Positions 22,738 to 34,457 of a DNA stretch of 64,000 nt are shown here, in pieces. The DNA is from Welwitschia mirabilis (Eukaryota; Gnetophyta; Gnetopsida; Welwitschiales). Both the position numbers and the translations under genes were made by a program. Location: NCBI GenBank assembly GCA_051453625.1, contig JBOZIK010000001.1:126033704-126097703 (forward strand). The letters are read 5' to 3'. Each line of letters begins with the position of its first letter. Within the stretch, counting starts at the first letter, position 1. The notes beneath the pieces are model-generated. The model was not told the DNA's origin, did not search any database, and worked only from the letters and a program-made list of their open reading frames with translations.

Positions 22738-22837
22738 NNNNNNNNNNNNNNNNNNNNNNNNNNNNNNNNNNNNNNNNNNNNNNNNNNNNNNNNNNNNNNN
22801 NNNNNNNNNNNNNNNNNNNNNNNNNNNNNNNNNNNNN
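22738..22837. other. Assembly gap (100 N)
   Basis: A fixed-length gap lying exactly at the junction between the two E2 3' units. Its true length is unknown. Confidence 0.95.
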
Positions 22838-24890
22838 TATTTTAAAGGAATATGCTTTCATTTTTATGTTCTCTCTTAATGTTATACATCTTTGATTATT
22901 TGGGTATGTCCTTTCTTTTTCATCTCATTTGTTTACCTTTATTTTCGAGAGTATGTGGTGATGTGGGATTTATTTTCAGAAGTATTAAAAAAAGGAAAAA
23001 AAGAATAAAGGGGAAAAAAACGAAGAGAGAATAATAGTGACCATGATCTATTATTTCTATGCTAAATATATATTCATTATGATGTCCTACAATACTAGAG
23101 TAAATTTTTTCAAGAGGGATCTTTAGCAATGTTAGCAGTTGTGAGAACTTCACTAGGGGATCAGTTGGTCATGTTTCATAGCTCCTTACTTCTCTGACTG
23201 TGGTTGCATTTCCTTCTCCCAACCAATCATGTATTAATAATAAATAATTCATGGCTATGAGATCAATGGTATTCTTAGTGTTATTAGAGGCATTGCTTAT
23301 TTTCTAAACTCATTTAGCTTATAATATTATTGCATGATCATTTCACTTTTGAGAATTTGGATATATTTTGAAGTGTGAGCAAGTGAGTCTATTTTTGAGT
23401 GGCTTTTGATCTTATCATTCATTGTTTAAGAACATTAGTTACTTGGCATCATCATAATCACTACCTATTCAAGTAATACTTTATGAAAATTTTCCATTTT
23501 GTCATGCATCACTAATAAAGTGATTTTATGATTTCTTTTTGGAGGATTTGTTATATTTGAATTTAGGGTAGCTACATAATCTTCTTCATGTTTTTAGTTG
23601 TTCATTTTCATTTTGTTTTCCTTAGTTATTTTCTTTGGTATTTCAAAGTCATTTCTGTAATTTTTCATTACAAATACGTAGGCTTGATTATTTAGTAATT
23701 TTCTTGTTGATTTTTGTTTTCATTCATAGTTGTATTTAAAGGAGTTAATTTTATTTTAGAAAATTCTATTTCTTTAGTTATTTTAGAAAATTCTATTTCT
23801 TTAGTTCATGATGATAATTTTTCCCATATATTCTTTTAGTTTATTTTTGAGTTTAGTTCTTTTCCCTTCTTTTTGGGTTTCGATGCATCCTATTTTTCAA
23901 ATGATTATGAGTTCATGGAATATTTTAGAATATCCCTTAGCTTGATGCACTATCATTGTCAATCTTAACTCATCTTTCTCTACATATTAAGTTCTTCCCA
24001 AAATTCACCTCCTTTATCATGCCTCATTCATCATGATTCTTAGTCGTTTTCCATCTCTCTAACTTTCTGAAACCTCCCTAATCCCATCTTAGCCTAACTT
24101 ATTCTACTAATGCTTTCATTTTTTTTGATCTTTTGCAAAACCTTATCATCCATCTTGTTGTGTAAATGACATTGTAAGATGATGCACTATTATTTTTTTG
24201 AGCATCATCATTTTCAATTTCTATCTTTTCTTGACTATTTTGGATACTCTTTTGCATAGAATACTACTCGAAACCCATCTATTTTGCTTACTTGTGCTTA
24301 ACTTCTATTGTCATCCTTTTCCTTCTTATGTTAAAGCAATATGGACATATTGATTCACTTATTGATTGAAAGGGGGTTAAGGGGCAGGGGAGGGGGAAGG
24401 CATACTTTTAAGATATTTTTAAAATTTTTGAGTAGAAATTTTGAGGATCATATTTAAATTTTCATGATCTATATATAACATACTAATCTAATTGTGATTG
24501 CTTATTATTTGAGTGATATGCATTGTGGATATTGATTAGTCAAACATATACTTGATAGGAAAAATACTTTTAATTTGTTTTTCTTACAAGGGTAGTCTAA
24601 GAAATTCAGGAAACCATGGATAAAGGGAATAATTTTATGATTATTTATTTTTGATATATTTTGCTTTTGTAGATTATGCTTGAAAACTTAATATTTGATT
24701 TATGAATATCATTTTTGAGTTATTACTTTTTTTGATTATACATGCACATCATTTATCTAAGTTATTATAGTTATATCTTATAATAATTCTTTTTGTTATG
24801 ACATTTTAGTCTCTATTTATTTGATGTGCCACATATTTTAAGTAAGGGACTAATGCATTAGTAAGTGTTTTTGATCTTGTTTTGTAAAAA
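22838..24890 (+). repeat. E2 3' block, unit 2
   Basis: Second copy of the 3' block. It begins TATTTTAAAGGAATATGC (compare 20,769) and ends AAGTGTTTTTGATCTTG (compare the end of unit 1). It continues into the real E2 3' end (polypurine tract and LTR). The post-pol segment is at 23,078-23,195. Confidence 0.8.
24372..24400 (+). other. G-quadruplex-capable tract in E2 unit 2
   Basis: Four runs, G5, G4, G4 and G5, with loops of 4, 2 and 1 bases: a canonical intramolecular quadruplex pattern on the plus (RNA-sense) strand. It lies in the 3' untranslated region about 760 bases before the 3' LTR. Confidence 0.75.
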
Positions 24891-25140
24891 GCATAATTTC
24901 AGAATTTGATTTTATAGTTTTATTTTTAAAATCTTGACATCCCCATAATCATCTGAATAAGATGCCAGATGATAACATGATCACAATATCTACAAGGTAA
25001 AACATTTAGTTTATTTGATTTTGATATTTGATCTTGTAGAATGATATTTTTAATCTTGATTTATATATTCCTACTTAATGTTTATCTTAGTCAATTTGGC
25101 TTGCAATTACAGTTGTTAACCTACTTTGTCAGGGGCTGAC
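24891..25140. other. E2 3' untranslated end
   Basis: Holds a family motif (ATCATCTGAATAAGATGCCAGATGAT region, 24,950-24,980). From 25,094 it has a segment nearly identical to 63,245-63,300 of E4 (TTTGGCTTGCAATTA...GGCTAAGTG), the conserved lead-in to the polypurine tract. Confidence 0.65.
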
Positions 25141-25159
25141 AAGGCTAAGTGGGTAGCTA
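25141..25159 (+). other. E2 polypurine tract
   Basis: AAGGCTAAGTGGGTAGCTA directly precedes the 3' LTR. The E4 counterpart is AAGTGGGGGCTA at 63,296-63,307. Confidence 0.7.
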
Positions 25160-26423
25160 TATTGTGATGCCAAATTATATGTTTTTGATGGGGTATTTTT
25201 AGTAATTTTGCAAGATATTTAGATAGGTTTAAGCAAAAATCAATGATTAAGATTCAAATAGAAAATCATGGAAACATGTAATTACCCACGTATTTGGAGG
25301 TATTTTGGATCAATTCTAATACTTCTCATTTTGAGGAGGAGTTAATAAACTACAAAGCCAATTTCACCTGATTGAAAAGATTAAAGACAGTCTAGTATTT
25401 CCTTAGTCATCTAAATGACCATTTAGATTACACCACATATTTGCTGATAAAGATGTTGATTAGACCAAACATGGAAGCTGATGTGATAATGCTCTTAATT
25501 GTGACACCGTCGCTTACATCGTCTGGACGACAGTTAGGATGATCACTATTTTTAGTTAATGCATTAAACTTTACCTAAATTGTGTAACATGTCATGCGAT
25601 TTTATGTGCTATTAGGGTTTCTATTGCATCTATTAGATTTGCTATTTTTAAGATGTTTTGTTGTAATAAATATCTCCTTTATCCTCAACTCCGATTTTAT
25701 CTTCTTTGGTATCATAAATTCTCATGATAGGAGATCAAAGAATAGAAGATTCATCCATTGTTACTGAGAGAAGTCTTCCTTGGTGTTGGGCTATGTCTCT
25801 TTCATTAAGATGCTACTACTTTATAACATGGATGTTGGTTTGATAATAATGAAAAGTTTCTTTAAATTTTATTCATGTGCATCTCCTTTATGATTTATAT
25901 TGTTTATGATTCTGTGACAGTATCATAGTTGATATAGACCATCAAGGAAAACCTTTGTGAAGGTTGAAATCATTAGTTTGAGTTTTGTATTACATTGCAT
26001 TTTACATTTTATAGCTTAATCATTACATGTTTTTTATATTTTATTTAACATACTTAATATCTTAGGTTACTTAAGGTTAGAAATAGTTTCTTTGATCAAT
26101 CTAGGTTATGCAAGGATGATTTTTGTAAGAGAAAGATTTGGTAATCAGATAGATATTACATTTAGAGTAGATTTTGTTTACATTGCATAATGTTTTTCTC
26201 TTGTATTATTTTATTGCATTATCTATTTTCATTTGAATCATAAATTAAAAATACAAAAATATTTTACTTGAAATCAATTCTCTAACTTTGAGCCTAGTTC
26301 CTTCGAAGGATTACGATATTCAAGTTAACTACTATCTACACTAGTATGCATGTTGTACAAATATTTGTGATTAATAGGATTTGATGAAGAATGTAAACAA
26401 TTGCATAAATATGCATTACAATA
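25160..26423 (+). repeat. E2 3' LTR
   Basis: Partner of 15,566-16,822. It starts TATTGTGATGCC and ends ATTACAATA (CA decayed to TA). The family palindromes are at 25,405-25,433 and 25,517-25,533 (TCGTCTGGACGA, five-base arms). It is followed directly by CCTAT. Confidence 0.9.
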
Positions 26424-26428
26424 CCTAT
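26424..26428. repeat. Target-site duplication of E2, right copy (CCTAT)
   Basis: Matches 15,561-15,565 and borders the LTR end exactly. Confidence 0.9.
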
Positions 26429-28826
26429 GTCTAGAATAAGGATGGAATAGGGGAGTAATGCTACCCTTCTAGAAGCAGTAATAGAAGAAATTCATATAAT
26501 AAGTTTAAATGACCATTCACACTTAATTCTACTACATCCTTTAGAAGAACCCCTATATGTGCTAGTGTAGATTCAACAAGAAATTCAACAAGAAATAAAA
26601 AGAGGAAAGAGGGTCATAGAAGAAGTATCGTAGAATAACATGCCTACATTTAGCTAGTAATCTCCCACCTCTATAGTTAACCAGGTCCAAGGAATTAAAA
26701 ACATGTTTGCAAGAGCATCTCATCAAGTGCATAACTCTAACTCAGTTAAGTAAGAGAACCTTGGATACAACTTAGCAAAATTTAACACTATATTTGAAGT
26801 TACTTATACCTTTCTATGGACTACATTTCCTACTCCCCTATTTCAACTAATCATACTACCCATAGTAGTAATTAATTCAGTGTACATAACAGACTGGGGA
26901 TAACCTATAGTATCAACATACTCAAGATATATGGTAGATTTCATCTTAATTTCACCAATAGCCTATTAAAATTCCACAATACCAATTACATATCCTAAAG
27001 GACTACTGTCTGATCCAAGAACATAATTTAGCTTTGTGACACTAACCAGAATCACTCTTATTACTTTTGGATAATTTGGAAATTTTGGACCTACAACAAA
27101 CATAGGAAATCTAAATCAAGCTAAACCTACATCAAAGGATTTAAATTTTTAATGAGAAAAAATTTATGATGGATCTTGAATATTACCCTTTGGACTAAAC
27201 ATAGAAATAAAAATGTACAAATTTTACCTATCATTTATGGAACTAATAAAGAAGACTACATGACACATTTAATTAAGTTTGAAAACATGATGGATTTACT
27301 AGTCATAATAGCCACTGATAGAATGAAGATGATTGCTTTTATAACTACCTTAAGGAGAAAGTAAACTTATGGTTATAAATCATACAAAGCTCCATCTGAA
27401 ATTGGTAATAATTTAAAAAATCTTTTATGAAAAAAATTATTTTTGAAGGATAAACTATATAACCTTATGAAAGAGGTCATAAGTATTTAATAGAAATAAA
27501 AGAAAAGTTATAAAAAACAACTTATAAGTGATTCTGCAGGGTATATTAATGTAACCCATATCATGCCTTTCCCTCTCATCAACTTCTTCACATTTTCATT
27601 GAAGGATTAGATAGGTACATTAGAAAACATGTAGATTTTGTAGTAGAAGGAGATAGTTTAAACAAAACACCAAAATAAACCAATAGAATTCTAAAAGGAT
27701 TAGCTGATCATAATAAGAGGTTATCCACTAAATCAAAATAAGATTTAGTGTCCTAAGCCTAAGTAATAATGATTAAGAGATGGAAGAGATGACGCAAGCC
27801 TTAACAAATATTATGATAAAATCACAACCATCTTAACCATATTCGCAACCACAACCAATCGTTTTAGCTATTCAACCAATACGACAAGTGAATGGTAGCC
27901 CATTATAACCATAATTCTAACTTAAGGCAAATGTATTAAGCATAGAAAATGTAGAAAAATGCCTACTCTGTGAACATATATAGAATTAGACGCAAGCTTG
28001 GGAAGCTTAGCAATACATATCGAATTCTATAAAAGAAATGGTTATTGCCATCCAAGGTGACATTCCTTCCTTGTCTTCTATACCACTTCTTGAAACAATC
28101 CTCTAAGCTACTTGAGAATATCATGAAAAGGAAATCAAAATTTTTAGTCACAATTGCCTATAGCATTTACAAATTTTGGATCACAATATAAACCTTGCCA
28201 AGAAAACATTGAAAATTCTAGGTTTTAATAATTTCATTAACATCCAACTATGACCCAAGGAGTTAAATAATACATTAATCTAATGAAAGAAAACAAATGA
28301 GGAATATGAAACATATGCTTATGGACTTGATATAGAAGCAACAACCAAGGTTACCATCACAAGGTAAGCAAAACTATGCCAAAAAGATCCATGAGTAAGT
28401 AAGGTAATCACCACTAGAAGTGAAAAATAATTAGAAGATGCAATGCATGTACCATTCTAAAAGAAGAAAAATAAGACATATAAGGATAAAGTAGTACAAA
28501 AAAACCCTAGGAAAAAGGAACCAAAACTATTAGAACCAATAAAAACAAAAATCTCACCTCCTTATTTCTCAATTAAGCCTAGTGAAAAACCAATTAATGA
28601 ATCTCCTTTTCTAAAATGGTTAAAAGAAGATTTGATAAAGGATGAAAAGTTGAATAAATTATTTGAGTAATTGGAACTGAAAATACACTTAATTAAGTAG
28701 TTAAGGATATACTTCTCTATTCTAAGTACCTCCGAGACTTGTGTTCAGAAATAAAGAGAAAGTTTATATCATAACAAGTTCATCTAATAGAAGACATCAC
28801 TTAAATAATAAAGAAAAAGATTTCTC
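26429..28826 (+). pseudogene. E3 gag, main part, and gag-protease linker
   Basis: Resumes E3 coding after the E1/E2 insertions in the frame left at 9,281. Scattered frames with many TAA/TAG stops follow. Recognisable pieces are a capsid-like block at 27,176-27,364 (YGTNKEDYMTHLIKFENMMD), a Gln-Pro-rich stretch around 27,800-27,890, a Cys pair with KCLLCEH near 27,957 that may be the remains of a zinc knuckle, and a linker near 28,540-28,690 (ISPPYFSIKPSEKPINESPF). The linker resembles the Pro-rich region before protease in Athila/Tat elements. Boundaries are approximate because frames shift repeatedly. Confidence 0.55.
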
Positions 28827-29100
28827 CCAAGCATATAGACCTTGGATTACTAACAATTCTTGTAGTTATTAATAATAAAAAGATATCTCGTGTTATTAAA
28901 CTTAGGGCAAGTGTTAAATCCTACCATCCTATCTATGTGAAATTTTGGAATAAACAAAGTACTCTAAAATCAAAATAACGTTATATTTGGCCAACAGATC
29001 TATTACTAGCCCAAAATAAATTATTAAATATGTCATAGTCTAAATTAACTAATGAATATACTGAGCTAATTTTCTCATTCTAGACATTAAAGACAAATTT
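28827..29100 (+). pseudogene. E3 aspartic protease remnant
   Basis: The segment around IDLGLLTILVVINNKKISRV followed by IKLRASVKSYHPIY has the layout of the plant Ty3 retropepsin core (hydrophobic strand, then D-L-G-A-S-V-N-x-M/L-P). The catalytic Asp position reads Lys and the following Gly reads Arg, so the active site is gone. It lies between the gag linker and reverse transcriptase, as expected. Confidence 0.5.
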
Positions 29101-29569
29101 TTTCTAATCATTCTAAAAAGACCTTGATTAGCTATAATAAATGTAGTAATTCATTGTCAAATAGGGCTAGTACAATTAACCTTTTCCAACCTAAAGATTA
29201 ACATGAATATCTTAAACTCATCAAAATAATAAGAAGAAAGGCAATCTAGGGAAGAATCCAAATTCATTGATATCACTATTAAGGCTTTGCTCATGGAAGA
29301 TCCTTTTTAATTAGTAATTAAAAATGGGCATGGAAACCTTCTCAAGTTAGATGATCAAGTAAATAATGCTATAGAAATTAAATAAACCCTACTTTTTGAT
29401 CCACTCAATGGTCAAGAAATTTAAATCAAGAAAATCATAGAGCTCAAGGAATTGCCTTACATAGTTACATGTCTTTCTTAATGATAAAAGACCATAATGT
29501 TGATCATGACTAGTAAACTAAAACCTAAGCAAGAAACATAGTTAATGCAAATTCTCAAATGGAATGAGG

Positions 29570-30530
29570 GAGCATTTACCTATTTATATAAAGATTTGCA
29601 AAAAGGAATTTCGGATTATAAACTAGGTATACGCATTCATAGGTACATGCATAACTTGGTATCACTTAACAAAAATACGGTACATCCTCAAACCACTACA
29701 AAAATTTAGGTAATCTCCTCAATGTTTAAACACATCACTATAGAAGGTGATTAAGGAAGAAATAAATAAGTTATGGAAGCAAGGCATTATTTACCCAAAA
29801 TGCATAGTGAATGGATGAGTTCCATTATAGTGGTACCAAAGAAGAATGGTTAGTGGAGAGTTTTTATCAACTTTGGGAGACTAAAGGAGCATACAAAAAA
29901 GGACAACTTTTCCATCCCTTATATTAATAAAATCTTGTAAAACATATAAGGTAGAGAATACTATTATTTTTTAGAGGGTTTTAATGAATACAATCAAATG
30001 GTTATAACTCTTAAATATCAACTTAAAACTACCTTAACTTCATCATTTGGCATCTTTACTTATCAAAGAATGCCTTTTGGATTATGTAATGCTCATGCTA
30101 CTTTTCAAAGATCCATGATATCCAATTATTTAAAATTTGTTAGAGGATTTTGTTAAAATATTCATGGATGATTTTTTAATATATGGTAATTCTTTTGATT
30201 AAACCTTAAAACACCTCTTCAGAGTCTTGTCATGTTGCATTGAAAAGGACTTAAAATTAAGTTGGGAAAATAGCCACTTTATAGTGACAAATAAGGTTGT
30301 ATTAGGATACATTATATTCCAAAATGATATAACAACAGATCCTAAAAGGATTCAAGTTATTACTATGTTATTTATTCAAATTAATATATGAACTTTAAGA
30401 GGATTCTTTGGATATTTGGGATATTATCAATTATTTATTAAGGACTTCTCTAAGATTGCAAATCTATTATATGAATTTCTATAAAAAGATAAGGCCTTCA
30501 TTTGGAGTAAGCCATGTGATTAAGCCTTTA
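29570..30530 (+). pseudogene. E3 reverse transcriptase remnant
   Basis: Domains run in order. The N-terminal finger has GAFTYLYKDLQKGI (29,567). The palm has VPKKNG...WRVFINFGRL (about 29,833) and YYFLEGFNEYNQMVITLK, then TYQRMPFGLCNAHATFQRSM (about 30,060-30,118), the hallmark of plant Ty3 polymerases. After a frameshift near 30,140 comes FMDDFLIYG, with both catalytic Asp codons intact (30,161-30,175). The thumb/connection follows with LRGFFGYLGYYQLFIKDFSKIA. About ten stops and at least two frameshifts make it inactive. Confidence 0.85.
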
Positions 30531-31020
30531 AACTCTTCAAAAAAAATCACCACTACATCTATTTCTAGTGCTCCAAATTGGTAATAACCATTTGGCTCAA
30601 TGTGTGATGTAAGTAATACTGTCATTGGTGCAATATTAGGATAATACATTAATTGTAAACCACACTTCATCTACTAAAATTCAAAAGCCCTTAATGTAAC
30701 CTAATGCAATTACGCAATTACTAAAAAGGAATTATTAGCTATTGTCATTGCATAAGATAACATCACCTTGTTGGATTTAAAACATGGATATATATTGACT
30801 ATTAAATTCCTAAAAACAAATATAGATTAATTATGTACAAATTATGCATTAGGACTTGCTCATGCAAGAACTCAATCTAGACATTAGGAGTAAATAAGAA
30901 ATCGAAAATGTAGTAGCCAATCATATCTTATGTTTGGAACTTCTCCTACCTAACCAAACCCAAGACATATTTGATGATGAATTTTTTGATGAGAAACTAT
31001 TAATGGTAAATTCTAGCCTT
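30531..31020 (+). pseudogene. E3 RNase H remnant and tether
   Basis: Weakly preserved RNase H-like segment after reverse transcriptase, with a Gln/Asn-rich decayed middle. The clearest part is the C-terminal ENVVANHILCLE near 30,906, matching the N-V-V-A-D-x-L-S-R end of the Ty3 RNase H domain, followed by an acidic FDDEFFDEKLL typical of the linker to integrase. Confidence 0.6.
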
Positions 31021-31179
31021 TAACATTAAGACCTTATGGTATGCTAATATAGCTAATTATCTTTTTATTCTTTAAGTTTCACATATTTTGTTTAATAAGA
31101 AAAGACAATTATTCATGAAAAAATAAAAAATTATATTTGGTGGAACCCATTCCTATAATGAATAGGAAAAGATGAAATA

Positions 31180-32260
31180 GCCTAAAGATGTATTTTGGTA
31201 TGGAAATAATAGGAGATATTACAATTGTGTCATGAAAATACTTATGAAGGTAATTTCAATGGGGTGAAGATAGATCATATAGGCTTACAAAGTGGATTCT
31301 ATTAGTCTACTTTATTTTAATATTCTTGAGACTATGTCTATAAATGTGATCATTGTTAGAAAAAAAGGATGTTTGACAAAGAGAGACAAAAATCCCATGA
31401 ACCTTATTTTAGAATGTAAATAATTTGATATATGGGAAATTTATTTTATTAGACCTTTTCTAGTGTTAAATGAATATTAATAAATAATCGTATATGTCAA
31501 TTATGTTATCATATGGGTAGAGGCTAAAGTAACAAAAACAAATGATGTAAAAACAGTAGTTAATTTTCTTAAAGAACATGTCTCACAATGATTTAAACAC
31601 CTAAGGGCACTAATTAGTGATTAAGAAACATATTTCATTAATAAAACCATGAAGAGATTAATGAAATCAATAGAGATTATAAATAAGATAGCTTATACAT
31701 ATCATCATCAAACTAATGATAAGGTATACAATGCCATCAAAGAAAGCAAGAATATTTTGATTAAAATATAAAATCTAGTAATGATTGATGTAAGAAATTA
31801 AATAATGCATTATGGCCTTATATGACTACATGAAGAAATTCCTTGGGATATACTCTATACTAATTAGTTAATGGAAAATAATGTTTACTAATTATTGAGA
31901 TCTAATACAAATCTATGAAGTTACTTCAAAAGTTAAACCTTAATAATGATGAAAACATTACAAAAAACCACTCTAACTAGAGAATTTGAATGTAATACAA
32001 TTTAATGTAGTACATAAACAATGAATCCTAAAGAAACAAATGAAATATAATCATGATAAAAAGTTTAAAAGAAAAACATTTAACTCAAGAGACAAGGTTA
32101 TATTATACAATATGAAATTACATAAATTTCCCTAAAAATTGGTTTTCAAATGGGAACAATCCTTTCAGGTAGTGAAAATCAATGGAAATGACAGTGTACA
32201 AATCAAAGACGTTCAAAAAAATAGTCAATTCACAATAAATAGTTAATATTTAAAGTTATA
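31180..32260 (+). pseudogene. E3 integrase remnant
   Basis: The catalytic-core layout is visible from about 31,400: ECK-FDIWEIYFIRPF (first Asp of IDF replaced by Tyr), VNYVIIWVEAKVTKTNDVKT, a second-Asp block ALISD followed by a stop, then INKIAYTYHHQTNDKVYNAI near 31,680-31,740, in the position of the conserved H-P-Q-T-x-G-Q-x-E segment. The catalytic Glu is not kept. The C-terminal part near 32,090-32,230 has the basic, ISLKIGFQMGTI-type layout. Many stops; inactive. Confidence 0.75.
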
Positions 32261-32600
32261 TCATGAAGATAATAATTTGACGATTGCATTTGTCATCCAC
32301 GCTTCATTATCATCTAACAAATTAGCTTATTATCTTAACATCCATCCACTTATCAAATTTTCCCAATTTCATTTAGGAAAGCTATTCCATTACCTCTTAT
32401 TGGAATTAGAATGTCTATTATGCATTAGAATCACTCCAACATCCTAAAAATATATTGATTTATTAAGGAATGTATTATTCATTCAATTACAAGCTTTAGT
32501 GTTAGGCTAATTTTATTCATGTGTATAACTTTAATAGTTTGTCATCCAAAAACTTTATATACAAAACAAGAGATGACAATTAGATACAAGTAAAATAATA
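32261..32600. other. E3 region after integrase, no gene seen
   Basis: A+T-rich sequence between the end of the integrase remnant and the conserved post-pol segment. Confidence 0.5.
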
Positions 32601-32760
32601 AATTCTTACATGTCCTACTACAAGTACACTAGGGAAAAATTTCCCAAGAGATGTCTTTTGTTAGTATAATATGATAGCCATAAGAACTCCACTAGGGGAT
32701 TAGTTAGCCCTGATTTAAATAAACCCTATGGGTTTTTACTTCTTTGATAGTGGTTTCACT
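32600..32760 (+). repeat. Conserved post-pol segment, E3 copy
   Basis: Shares ACATGTCCTACTAC, TTCCCAAGAG, GAACTCCACTAGGGGATTAG and GGGTTTTTACTT with E2 (20,995 and 23,078) and E4 (59,690). E3 and E2/E4 have unrelated LTRs, so this segment is retained across families. In E3 it contains an insertion that breaks the reading frame seen in the other copies. Confidence 0.65.
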
Positions 32761-34077
32761 CTTCACATAGTGACTTCTACTTCAAAAGACTAAATAAATT
32801 CCTCTTGCAACATAATCAACCATTCCATTCTGTCTATGAGCATTTTGATCTTGCCCAAATCTCATACTATAATGTTCTGCATTATACTTTATAGTTCACA
32901 TTCACTAGTCACACTCTAAAAACTTTGATCATATATTATTAGCTATTAAGGTATCGAAGGAATACATGTAAGTAGGAAATGATCTAGTTATTTTATTATG
33001 CCTTTAGAATAGTATATTGATTCTTTATTTTATCCCCACTGACTCAAGATATTTACACCAAGTAGAGGTGGCTAACATTAGGGTAGTAACCTATTAAAAT
33101 CCTTATACTCCAAAATAATGATATAAATCTAAGTGGTCTCTTATTGATTCTATTCATATTAATCATCTTAATGACAAGTCAAAGTTACTAGATAGTTTAG
33201 TAATCCCACCACATCACTCTGTTTGATCTTTTTGATCATTTTACCATTTGACCTCCACCATTTCAACTTCTAAAATTATAATTCATACTAGATTTTCTTC
33301 ATGATTATCATAGTAAAATAGTTATTTTAGGATTGAAAAATTTTTAAAAAGGGAATATCAATTCAAATTTCACTGACATTCAACATGAGTATTTCCTATT
33401 CTAAAACTAAAACCTTTACCTATCATCTAATTTCATTATGGGTTCAAGTTTAAATAATCCTCAGGAGAAGGATAACTTTTTCTTATGTAGTGAACATTGA
33501 ATTTAAACCTAAAACCTAGAAGAGGGTAAACCTATTTAGAGACTCAATTTCAATGAAATAATAAATAGTTTAATAAGTTCCCTAGATTTTAGTTGTTGAA
33601 AAGAGGAATAAATGTGAAATAATTAAGCATATTTGATAACAATCGAGTGCATCCTTTTTTCTTTACAGTAGATCTTTCTACCATTAATTTTTTCTTACAT
33701 GAGTGCCAACACTTATGCTTCTAATGGCCACTTATATCCTTGACCTAGGTGATGATACTATGCTGGTTCTCTTAATCTTTATATCAAATAAAGTATGAAT
33801 AACTATTAGTTAGTGTTTAACAATGTTGAAGACAACTCCTTTGAGACCTAAGTGGAGCTATAAATGCCAATAAAAGCTATGAATGCCAATTTTTATGTGT
33901 TAAAATATAATTATGATTAGACTCTATCATAAAAATACACCTCGAAATAAAAATGACCACATTATCAACCTAGATAACGTTCATGCTATTATTTGCCTAG
34001 ATTATGAAATGCAATAATGGAGTATGTAAAAACTAAGTACCCTACCATTATACATAGATTGAATATTCCCACCCCAT
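32761..34077. other. E3 3' untranslated region, no gene seen
   Basis: No frame longer than chance and no terminal repeats recognised. Confidence 0.45.
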
Positions 34078-34097
34078 CCCCCACCCCTGCCACTAAA
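34078..34097 (-). other. C-rich tract; G-quadruplex-capable on the minus strand
   Basis: Runs C3, C4, C5 and C4 with one- or two-base spacers. The minus strand fits a canonical quadruplex and the plus strand an i-motif. It is followed at once by an A13 run (34,094 onwards after CTGCCACT), unusual composition for this window. Confidence 0.7.
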
Positions 34098-34122
34098 AAA
34101 AAAAAAATGGTACTCTTACATA

Positions 34123-34146
34123 GCTATCACTCAGTGATATCACTAC
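34123..34146. repeat. E3-family palindromic motif in the 3' region
   Basis: TATCACTCAGTGATA is a near-perfect palindrome, followed by TCACTACAG. The same type of motif recurs in the E3 LTR (6,937-7,370) and at 35,746-35,985, which suggests that 34.1-36.0 kb is E3 3' sequence. Confidence 0.6.
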
Positions 34147-34285
34147 AGTAGCATTTAAATAAAGCTAAAGAGATTTCTATATTTAAAACTATCTATTAAA
34201 AAAAAATGTTTCTCTCACATGTTTATTACACCACAACAGAATTATGACAATCAAATTTTCAGCTACTGCTTATAGATATCTATCT

Positions 34286-34384
34286 ATATATATATGTATG
34301 TGTGTGTGTGTGTGAGAGAGAGAGAAAGAGTGTGTATATATACATCTATACATACACACACACACACACACATATACACATGCG

Positions 34385-34457
<73 letters not shown>

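Larger units (their letters stand above)
15566..26423 (+). mobile_element. E2: large non-autonomous LTR retrotransposon related to E4
   Basis: Ends are fixed by CCTAT target duplications and two LTRs (1,257 and 1,264 bases) with TA...CA/TA ends decayed from TG...CA. The primer site follows the 5' LTR and the polypurine tract precedes the 3' LTR. LTRs, leader and 3' region match E4, but the interior lacks pol. A non-pol acidic frame occupies 17,621-20,200, and a 2-kb 3' block is present twice around the gap at 22,738. E4's post-pol frame is missing here. It is best explained as a deletion derivative mobilised by E4-type proteins. Confidence 0.9.
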
